A stretch of DNA of 8,823 nt from an uncultured Eubacteriales bacterium (GTDB lineage: Bacteria; Bacillota; Clostridia; Oscillospirales; CAG-272), in the NCBI GenBank assembly GCA_949286815.1, contig CASEEB010000127.1, forward strand, positions 1 to 8,823. Direction: 5' to 3'. The position numbers were made by a program, and so were the translations under genes. A model generated the notes under the pieces. That model did no database searches. It saw only the letters and a program-made list of their open reading frames with translations, and had not been told where the DNA came from. Below are positions 1 to 5,715 of this stretch, one piece after another (position 1 is the first letter of the stretch; each line of letters opens with the position of its first letter).

Positions 1-152
1 AAACCGGCACAAATGAAGGTGAATCGGATATATCCGACGATAAATCCGGGTGCAAATCGTCCGCCGATATCCCGTCAGTTCTTCTCATGGCAGTTATAGC
101 ATGTATAACCGTGTCCCTGCATATTAAACATAAATCGAAACAGAATTATTAA
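1..152 (+). CDS. C-terminal end of a surface-anchored protein (partial)
   Basis: Only the last 49 codons are visible. The reading frame begins at base 3 and ends at TAA 150-152; the gene continues off the left edge. The fragment has three parts: a polar, acidic stretch (TGTNEGESDISDDKSG), a Gly-Cys followed by Lys-Ser-Ser at bases 48-59, and a hydrophobic segment of about 17 residues (roughly PSVLLMAVIACITVS) ending in a basic tail with four lysines and two histidines. This polar linker, GC motif, helix and positive tail order resembles C-terminal anchor or sorting signals on large secreted proteins of uncultured Clostridia and, in general form, the CTERM class of anchors. The body of the protein is not in view, so its function cannot be named. 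The other two forward frames stop early (TGA at 14-16, TAG at 97-99), which supports frame 3. An accidental open frame of 49 codons is still possible. Confidence 0.6.
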   Translation, partial: TGTNEGESDISDDKSGCKSSADIPSVLLMAVIACITVSLHIKHKSKQNY

Positions 153-180
153 ATCGGAGCAAAAGCCCCGTCATTCAACA

Positions 181-213
181 TTTTGAGTGGGAGATTGCAT
201 CTCCCACTCAAAA
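181..213. repeat. 15-bp perfect inverted repeat with 3-nt loop
   Basis: Bases 181-195 pair perfectly with 199-213 around the loop TGC; the core is GAGTGGGAGAT. It lies 28 bp past the stop of the partial upstream gene, so a transcription-end role is plausible. However, the plus strand continues with A-rich sequence and the minus strand with TGTTG, so neither strand has the U-run of a standard intrinsic terminator; the four Ts and four As that flank the core are themselves part of the stem. The 3' arm CTCCCACT (201-208) can alternatively pair with AGTGGGAG at 238-245. It could be a factor-assisted terminator, an RNA-stabilising 3' end, or the end of a mobile-element remnant. Confidence 0.75.
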
Positions 214-326
214 AATAATCGGCGCCCGTCTAAGAGAAGTGGGAGCGTCTTAATTCAGTTATAACTATCTCTATGTAACTATTATGGCGCCTGAACTTTA
301 CACTCATCTATAAAATAAATGTTTAT

Positions 327-332
327 AAGGAG
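327..332 (+). promoter_or_regulatory. Ribosome binding site fixing the start at 340
   Basis: AAGGAG at 327-332 sits 7 bases before the ATG at 340. It lies downstream of the in-frame ATG at 319, so it cannot serve that codon. This makes 340 the start of the zinc-ribbon protein and removes seven residues (MFIRRTF) from the longest open frame. Confidence 0.85.
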
Positions 333-339
333 AACTTTT

Positions 340-942
340 ATGATTTGTAAAAATTGCGGCAGCCCCGTAGACGATTGGATGAAGGTTTGCCCCAACTGTC
401 AGGCAAATATCGAAAACCCTGAAGAAGAAAAAATAGAAATCCGGCTTGACGAGCTGAATACCGAACAGAATACATATTCCCTGGGATGGTATCACGTTCT
501 TATCAGATTTTTCCTTTACGCAATTGCCGTATTGAACGCCCTGTCGTCACTGGTTTATTTTCTCGGTATTCCCTACGGCGAATTCAAGGACATTGTATAT
601 GAGGTTTATCCCATGCTGAATGTAGTCAATATCATTTACGGTTTTATTGCCTTGGGAATCGCGGCTCTCTGCATATTTGCCAGACAGGCGCTCGCGCACA
701 GAAAAAAATCAGGTCCTGCTCTTTTCTATTCAATCTATATAACCACCGTTGTGTCAAATATTCTGTTGTTTATTCTGTCTCACATTATAATTACCGATAC
801 GACCATCGAATACGGCGACACAGTTCTCACCTTGATTGAGGGAAATGTTATTTCTCTTATGTCCTCTGCCGCGTTTGCAATCTTTATGATTGCCGCAAAC
901 CGCATTTACTTCAAAAAAAGAGCATCAATGTTCGTAAACTGA
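340..942 (+). CDS. Zinc-ribbon integral membrane protein, four predicted helices
   Basis: The product has 200 residues and no family name I can give with confidence. The N-terminus carries a treble-clef/zinc-ribbon signature: Cys3-x2-Cys6 and Cys17-x2-Cys20, each pair in a C-x-N-C setting (CKNC, CPNC), as in the short zinc-ribbon domains placed before many Firmicutes membrane proteins. Residues 21-48 are an acidic linker. Four hydrophobic segments follow, at about 51-77, 91-116, 126-151 and 167-190, and the tail FKKRASMFVN is basic. The likely location is the cytoplasmic membrane with the zinc ribbon in the cytosol. The start at 340 rests on the ribosome binding site and on the zinc ribbon beginning at residue 3. 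It is transcribed towards the ATPase operon and appears to be a single-gene unit: the gene before it ends 188 bp upstream, and hairpins follow it. No catalytic motif is visible. Confidence 0.85.
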   Translation: MICKNCGSPVDDWMKVCPNCQANIENPEEEKIEIRLDELNTEQNTYSLGWYHVLIRFFLYAIAVLNALSSLVYFLGIPYGEFKDIVYEVYPMLNVVNIIYGFIALGIAALCIFARQALAHRKKSGPALFYSIYITTVVSNILLFILSHIIITDTTIEYGDTVLTLIEGNVISLMSSAAFAIFMIAANRIYFKKRASMFVN

Positions 943-1022
943 AAATTAATATTTTATATAGCGTTAAAAAATCATATCGAATGTATAAAGATGTATTCGT
1001 GATTTAATGAAACGAAGCAATC

Positions 1023-1050
1023 AGGCAATATCATAGCCTCTTTTTATTGT
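1023..1050 (+). terminator. Possible weak terminator after the zinc-ribbon gene
   Basis: AGGC at 1023-1026 pairs with GCCT at 1036-1039, with two further A-T pairs inside an A-A mismatch, and the stem is followed by CTTTTTATT (1040-1048). It lies 80 bp past the stop at 942. The stem is short, so on its own it would be a weak intrinsic terminator; the hairpin at 1103-1135 is the better candidate. Confidence 0.35.
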
Positions 1051-1100
1051 CCGGATTGTCTCATCTATCGTCTTTAATCAATTTTCTTAATTAATTAAAA

Positions 1101-1140
1101 GAGTCGGTCCAAAGCATGTATGGCTTTGAGCCGACATTTT
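1101..1140. terminator. Bidirectional terminator hairpin between convergent genes
   Basis: Bases 1103-1115 (GTCGGTCCAAAGC) pair with 1123-1135 (GCTTTGAGCCGAC) through 11 Watson-Crick pairs, one G-T wobble and one C-A mismatch, around a 7-nt loop. On the plus strand the stem is followed by ATTTTGATTG; on the minus strand by TCTTTTAATTAATT. It lies 55 bp past the subunit D stop and 160 bp past the zinc-ribbon gene stop, where a shared terminator for the two converging units would be expected. The minus-strand T-rich tail is the longer one, so it is probably primarily the ATPase operon terminator. Confidence 0.7.
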
Positions 1141-1190
1141 GATTGTCAATATATATGCCGCCGACAAATTAAGATATTTATAAAAGATAT

Positions 1191-1853
1191 TCACTGTTCG
1201 GCGTTGTTCTGTCCGTAGCGTTTTTCAAGCATAATATCTTTAACCTTCATCAGGCGGGTGATATTCCCTCTTTCGTTTTCCTCAAGCTTTGTCTTTATGC
1301 GCTTTATGGCTTCAAGATAGCGGGGCATCATTATATATTCAAGAGCATTTACCCTGCGGCGGGTCCTTTCAATTTCTTCCGCCAGCATCTGCGCGGTTTT
1401 TTCATATTGCGCAAGCATCACCATATCTTTCAGGACGCCGGATAATTTCGCAAGAGATGAGTCAAGTTCTCCGGAAGTAAAGGCAAAACCGTAATTATAG
1501 CTTTCCGCGCCGTTTTCTCCCATCAGGTCAAAATTAAACACAGGAACAGTCACACTCATAATGTTTTTGTAATCCACATGCAAAATTCCCTCTTTTTTGG
1601 GCAGAATCAATGCCTCCTGAAGCATTTTTGAACCTGTAAGCGCTTCCGCCGCGGAAAAACTTTCATAAACACCGCCGAAGGCCTCCTCCACACGGGTTCT
1701 GAGCAGCTTATATTCTCTCACGACTTCAATAAATTGACGCATCAGTTCGTCTCTTTTGTCTTTAAGCAATTTATGCCCACGCCGCGCGGTATTATACCTC
1801 AATTGAAGTTTTTTAAGCTCCATCTTGGTAGGATTAACTCTCAATTCAGCCAT
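1191..1853 (-). CDS. atpD: V/A-type ATPase subunit D (central rotor shaft)
   Basis: Subunit D (NtpD in Enterococcus) is the long coiled-coil shaft that turns inside the A3B3 head and transmits torque to the membrane ring together with F and C. The 220-residue length suits the family. The N-terminal helix carries the family signature VNPTKMELKKLQLRY (residues 6-20) followed by ARRGHKLLKDKRDEL (23-37). A middle segment with SAAEAL and VPVF (67-106) forms the globular part. The C-terminal helix holds RRRVNALEYIMMP (165-177) and continues as a basic coiled coil to about residue 210. The start is ATG 1853, with GGAAAGGA at 1865-1872 eleven bases upstream. It is the last gene of the operon, 29 bp after the lipoprotein gene and over 2.4 kb from the B gene that is normally its direct neighbour. 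The stop TGA at 1191 is followed by the hairpin at 1103-1135. Nothing suggests loss of function. Confidence 0.97.
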   Translation of the reverse strand: MAELRVNPTKMELKKLQLRYNTARRGHKLLKDKRDELMRQFIEVVREYKLLRTRVEEAFGGVYESFSAAEALTGSKMLQEALILPKKEGILHVDYKNIMSVTVPVFNFDLMGENGAESYNYGFAFTSGELDSSLAKLSGVLKDMVMLAQYEKTAQMLAEEIERTRRRVNALEYIMMPRYLEAIKRIKTKLEENERGNITRLMKVKDIMLEKRYGQNNAEQ

Positions 1854-1858
1854 AAATT

Positions 1859-1868
1859 ACAAAATCCT
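1859..1868 (-). repeat. 10-bp direct repeat, copy 1 (between lipoprotein and subunit D genes)
   Basis: Read on the minus strand this is AGGATTTTGT. It contains the end of the subunit D ribosome binding site and the bases after it. An identical decamer occurs at 4313-4322 before the lipoprotein gene. The AGGA part is expected of any ribosome binding site; the following TTTTGT is not. Confidence 0.6.
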
Positions 1869-1882
1869 TTCCGCCTAATGAT

Positions 1883-4309
1883 TTATTTCTCAACCAACCT
1901 TATTGAACTTACATACATGGAATCGCCTTTAAGAGACGCGTCAAAGAAGTCAAATCTAATCATGTTTATAATTCCCTTCCAATAATCAAGCTCTGACATA
2001 TCTATTTTCAGCGTATGATACTCTCCGTCTTTGACTGTTTCAACCATTATCTGATACGCCGCATTGGCAGAAGTTATTTCGTCACAGCAGATAAACAGCT
2101 GCATATTTGTTGCCGACGAAGAGACATCAGTCGGTACCATATATGTAATTTCAAGATATTTATAATTTTCCGCCAACAATTCCTTTGACGAGTTAATATA
2201 GTTTATAGAGAAGAAAGCATCCGTCATATTTGCGCTGTTATTCGATGTGACGGTGAATCTGAACGCTCCGTCCTCTGCCGTAACGCTCGATGAGTTTGTC
2301 GAAAGTATATCCAGATAATCCGGATTTGAAAAATCAACAGAAACATAATCAAGCGGCGCTTCCGCCTCTCCCGATGCGTTTACAAATATGCCCTGAGCAA
2401 TATCATCGGTCACCGTAATATGGACATCAAAGGAAAATCCGTTCGATGTAACGGTCACATCTGTCTGTCCTGTCTTCTTTGCCGTAACAACACCCGTCTC
2501 ACTTACTTTAATAATACTTTCATCATATCCGGTAAACGTGGCGTTTTCTACCCTCCATCCGAGGTTTTCAAGACTTTCAGCCTTATTGGTATATATTTCC
2601 GCAAATTCACCGTTTTCATAAAACAATCTTCCGCGAATCTGCGGTTTGTTCAGCGCCCGCTCGGCGAATACTATAACATATTCATCTCTCACGGGTTCAA
2701 AACCAACGACCTTATATGAATCGGGAGCATAATCCTCACTGTCAACCACCGTGACGTAAAAGTAATTTTCCAAGCCTTCATACCGAATAGTGACCTTTGT
2801 CTTTCCGACATTCTTTACCGAAATTCTGCCCCTATCAAGCTCAATTACATTTTCATCCTCAACGATGTAAACCAGATCTCTGTCCGACGCAATATTTCTT
2901 TTTGAAAAATAAGTGTCGTACAGATAAACTTCTATTCTCAGGGTATTCTGCTCGTCAGACAAAACAAACGAATCATCCTCGGCTCGTATCATGACGCTGT
3001 ACAGCTGATCTCCCGTAAGCACCGGCGCAAATTCAGCGTTCTTATCAAGACAAGGCTTTTGCTTTTCAAGCTCAATGTCATTTCCGTCCGAAAGCTTAAG
3101 CGTTATATTCTGAACTCTCGTATTCCACTGACCCCATCCTGTTCCATACGCATAAATCACACGCAGTCTGTCGCTGTCGCGTTCAAGGTTTATATGTCCG
3201 TTTCTCGCGGAAGATATGCCCGCGTTGTGAAGCGCGGGATAAGTCCCCTCTCTCACCGCGTCAACCAATTCAAATGTAAGTCCGTCATTAGACTCAAATA
3301 TCGCCAACCAACTTGAGCTGTTCATTCTGTCGCCGGTAGCGACACCGATAAATTTTCCCCAATCCTCAATGTACTTTATATCTAAGGAATCGGTGTTTAC
3401 TTTCGCCGCCACTCCTTTAAAGTCAATATCCGCGGGCCAGTTATCGTTCTTCGCGTCCGCGGTTGCGACCATAAGATATTTTCCCGAAGGACAATTTTGC
3501 GTATAGTATATATAAAGCGTTCCGTTCAGCTCCACAAAGCTCGGTTCACCAATGCCCCAGCTTGTATATTCTTGGTCGTAATAAACAATAGGTACGTTTT
3601 CATCTCCGCCCCAGCCATTGCCGTTCCATTTTTCAAACGGTCCGTCGGGATTTTCAGAACGTGCCACATACAGATTATTGCAATACCCCTCGACGTTGAG
3701 CGTTGAAGTGTACCCCAAATAATAATACCCGTCAAAATATACGACTCCCGGATCGCAACATGACAGACTGTCCATTGAACCTCTTGTGGGTGTGAGAACT
3801 ATTTTTTCATTGCTCCAGGTTTGACCGTTATCGTCAGAATGACGGTATGAGATCCAGTCCCATTCGCCCTCAATCCCGACACACGCGAAATACGCGTCAA
3901 CACTGCCGTCATCATTGTACAGCATGGTGCAACCGTATCTGTAACCCCAGCTCTCGCCTTCGGGAAGCTGATATATATCATATCCCTCTCCGTTAACCGC
4001 GGCGTCAATCACCTTTGAAGCATCCGGTTGCACTGTCTCGATTTTGGTGGATTCAAAATAATCCTCGGTTTCTTCGGGCGTTTTTGTCTCATCGGAATTT
4101 GCGGTGCCTGATGTTGATTCCGGGTAAGTTTCTTCATTTTCCATACTTTCACTTTCCGTACTGCTTTCACTTTCATTTAAAGAATCCGATAAATTCGGAA
4201 TTGTGCTGTCTTCCTCCGTGCCGGAAGCGTTACACGCCGCCACAGCCATGACAAAAAGCGACAAAAAGCACAGAATCAAAATGATTTTAAACATAAACGA
4301 TTTATTCAT
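1883..4309 (-). CDS. Secreted lipoprotein: glycosidase-like beta-propeller, Ig-like repeats, C-terminal beta-sandwich
   Basis: The product has 808 residues and is probably exported and lipid-anchored on the cell surface. Residues 1-26 are a lipoprotein signal: MNKSFMFK, a hydrophobic core, then lipobox V-A-A-C with Cys26. Residues 27-98 are a Ser/Thr/Glu-rich spacer. About 105-415 resembles a five-bladed GH43/sialidase-type propeller: an Asp box at 158-165 (SDDNGQTW), a variant at 340-346 (SNDGLTF), and the repeated blade patterns DPGVVYFDGYYYLGYTS (186-202) and GEPSFVELNGTLYIYYT (254-270). About 470-522 and 595-634 resemble Big_2 Ig-like domains. About 656-808 looks like a carbohydrate-binding-type beta-sandwich. 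D186 and E255 are candidate active-site acids, but I cannot establish catalysis or substrate. ATG 4309 has GAGAGGA nine bases upstream (4319-4325). The gene lies inside the ATPase operon, 27 bp after subunit B and 29 bp before D, and by eye is more AT-rich than its neighbours. No frameshift or truncation is visible. Confidence 0.88.
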   Translation of the reverse strand: MNKSFMFKIILILCFLSLFVMAVAACNASGTEEDSTIPNLSDSLNESESSTESESMENEETYPESTSGTANSDETKTPEETEDYFESTKIETVQPDASKVIDAAVNGEGYDIYQLPEGESWGYRYGCTMLYNDDGSVDAYFACVGIEGEWDWISYRHSDDNGQTWSNEKIVLTPTRGSMDSLSCCDPGVVYFDGYYYLGYTSTLNVEGYCNNLYVARSENPDGPFEKWNGNGWGGDENVPIVYYDQEYTSWGIGEPSFVELNGTLYIYYTQNCPSGKYLMVATADAKNDNWPADIDFKGVAAKVNTDSLDIKYIEDWGKFIGVATGDRMNSSSWLAIFESNDGLTFELVDAVREGTYPALHNAGISSARNGHINLERDSDRLRVIYAYGTGWGQWNTRVQNITLKLSDGNDIELEKQKPCLDKNAEFAPVLTGDQLYSVMIRAEDDSFVLSDEQNTLRIEVYLYDTYFSKRNIASDRDLVYIVEDENVIELDRGRISVKNVGKTKVTIRYEGLENYFYVTVVDSEDYAPDSYKVVGFEPVRDEYVIVFAERALNKPQIRGRLFYENGEFAEIYTNKAESLENLGWRVENATFTGYDESIIKVSETGVVTAKKTGQTDVTVTSNGFSFDVHITVTDDIAQGIFVNASGEAEAPLDYVSVDFSNPDYLDILSTNSSSVTAEDGAFRFTVTSNNSANMTDAFFSINYINSSKELLAENYKYLEITYMVPTDVSSSATNMQLFICCDEITSANAAYQIMVETVKDGEYHTLKIDMSELDYWKGIINMIRFDFFDASLKGDSMYVSSIRLVEK

Positions 4310-4312
4310 ACC

Positions 4313-4322
4313 ACAAAATCCT
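4313..4322 (-). repeat. 10-bp direct repeat, copy 2 (between subunit B and lipoprotein genes)
   Basis: This is the second copy of AGGATTTTGT (minus strand), identical to 1859-1868. The two copies bracket the lipoprotein gene and nothing else, and each overlaps the ribosome binding site of the gene that follows it. Confidence 0.6.
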
Positions 4323-4336
4323 CTCTTCTCAGGCAG

Positions 4337-5710
4337 TTACTTTGCAGGCCAGTACTTTTTAACGTATTCGGGCTTTATTCTCTTCATTTCCGATTTCGGA
4401 AGTATGGAAAGCAACTCCCATCCGAGATCCAATGTCTGTTCTATGCTTCTGTTTTCATAAAATCCCTGATTTATATACTTTTCTTCAAACGCGTCAGAAA
4501 ACTTCGCGTACAAACGGTCTATCGGGGTAAGCGCGGCTTCTCCCAATACTATCATAAGCTCTTTTGCCTCTTTTCCCCTCGCGTAAGACGAGAAAAGCTG
4601 GTTCATAACTCCCGCGTGGTCTTCTCTGGTCTTCCCCTTCCCTATCCCCTTGTCTTTAAGTCTTGACAATGAGGGAAGCACATCAACGGGGGGCAGGTAT
4701 CCTTTCCTGTACAACTCACGCGACAGAATTATCTGTCCTTCGGTAATATAGCCGGTAAGGTCGGGAATCGGGTGAGTTTTGTCGTCTTCGGGCATCGACA
4801 GAATCGGTATCAATGTAATAGAGCCTTCCGACCCCATTTTTCTGCCCGCTCTTTCATACATGCTCGCAAGGTCGGTATACAGATATCCCGGATATCCCGC
4901 CCTGCCGGGCACTTCTTTGCGCGCAGCCGAAATTTCACGCAGCGCCTCGGCGTAGTTCGTCATATCCGTAATAATTACAAGCACGTGCATATCGCAGTCG
5001 AACGCGAGATACTCGGCGGCGGTAAGCGCCATTCTCGGAGTGGTTATTCTTTCGATGGCAGGGTCTGACGCGAGATTCATAAACAGCACGGTTCTGTCTA
5101 TCGCGCCTGTCTTTCTGAAATCCGAAATAAAGAAATCCGCCTCCTCAAAAGTAATTCCCACCGCCGCGAAAACCACCGCGAATTTCTCGTCTTTTCCTCT
5201 TACTTTTGCCTGACGGGCTATCTGAGCCGCAAGATTGGCGTGAGGCAGACCGGACCCCGAAAATATGGGAAGCTTCTGCCCTCTGACCAATGTATTGAGT
5301 CCGTCTATTGTGGATATCCCCGTCTGAATAAATTCGGACGGATAATATCTCGCGGCGGGATTTATGGGAGAGCCGTTGATGTCAAGCACTTTTTCGGGAA
5401 TTATATTGGCTCCGTTATCTATCGGTTCGCCCATTCCGTTGAAAACTCTGCCGAGCATGTCCTCCGACACCGCAAGCTCAGCTCCGTGCCCTAAAAACCG
5501 AACCTTGGATTTGGCAAGATTCAGACCGGCGGACGATTCAAAAAGCTGTACCAGAACATTTCTTCCGTCCACCTCCAGCACGCGGCAACGTCTTATTTCA
5601 CCGGTCGGAAGCTCTATTTCTCCGAGCTCATCATATTTAACGCCTTCCACCTGCTTAACAAGCATAAGCGGCCCCGCGACTTCTTCGATCGTTCTGTATT
5701 CTCTTACCAT
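4337..5710 (-). CDS. atpB: V/A-type ATPase subunit B (regulatory subunit of the A3B3 head)
   Basis: Subunit B alternates with A in the hexameric head on the cytoplasmic side of the membrane. It contributes to the nucleotide site without being the main catalytic subunit. At 457 residues it has the usual length. The N-terminal beta-barrel (about 1-75) opens with YRTIEEVAGPLMLVKQVEGV. In place of a Walker A lysine it has the degenerate loop SGSGLPHANL (151-160), as expected for B and not for A. Other B landmarks are VVFAAVGITFEEADFF (179-194), ITDMTNYAEALREISAAR (247-264), YTDLASMYERAGR (278-290) and LPSLSRL (345-351). Arg350 in the last motif corresponds to the arginine finger of Enterococcus NtpB. 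A C-terminal helical bundle follows. ATG 5710 lies 5 bp after the subunit A stop, with AAAGGA about ten bases upstream inside the end of the A gene, so the two are probably translationally coupled. Confidence 0.98.
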   Translation of the reverse strand: MVREYRTIEEVAGPLMLVKQVEGVKYDELGEIELPTGEIRRCRVLEVDGRNVLVQLFESSAGLNLAKSKVRFLGHGAELAVSEDMLGRVFNGMGEPIDNGANIIPEKVLDINGSPINPAARYYPSEFIQTGISTIDGLNTLVRGQKLPIFSGSGLPHANLAAQIARQAKVRGKDEKFAVVFAAVGITFEEADFFISDFRKTGAIDRTVLFMNLASDPAIERITTPRMALTAAEYLAFDCDMHVLVIITDMTNYAEALREISAARKEVPGRAGYPGYLYTDLASMYERAGRKMGSEGSITLIPILSMPEDDKTHPIPDLTGYITEGQIILSRELYRKGYLPPVDVLPSLSRLKDKGIGKGKTREDHAGVMNQLFSSYARGKEAKELMIVLGEAALTPIDRLYAKFSDAFEEKYINQGFYENRSIEQTLDLGWELLSILPKSEMKRIKPEYVKKYWPAK

Positions 5711-5715
5711 TTCAA

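Noticed and set aside
27..104. LPXTG sortase motif in the partial left-edge protein
   Set aside because: The residues before the terminal helix read SGCKSSADIPSV; there is no L-P-x-T-G or close variant.
221..291. Two GGCGCC sites (221-226 and 286-291) as the ends of a long stem-loop
   Set aside because: GGCGCC is self-complementary, so any two copies pair; flanking bases do not extend the pairing.
297..327. Promoter for the zinc-ribbon gene (TTTACA at 297-302; TATAAA at 309-314)
   Set aside because: The hexamers are not separated by 16-18 bp in any combination, and the region is AT-rich enough for such matches by chance. A promoter probably exists here, but I cannot place it.
319..339. Upstream in-frame ATG at 319 as the start of the zinc-ribbon protein
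   Set aside because: The AAGGAG at 327-332 lies after this ATG and is ideally spaced for the ATG at 340; the zinc ribbon also begins right after residue 1 of the shorter form.
943..1190. Small RNA or small gene in the convergent spacer
   Set aside because: Apart from the two hairpins described, it is AT-rich with no open frame preceded by a ribosome binding site and no recognisable RNA fold.
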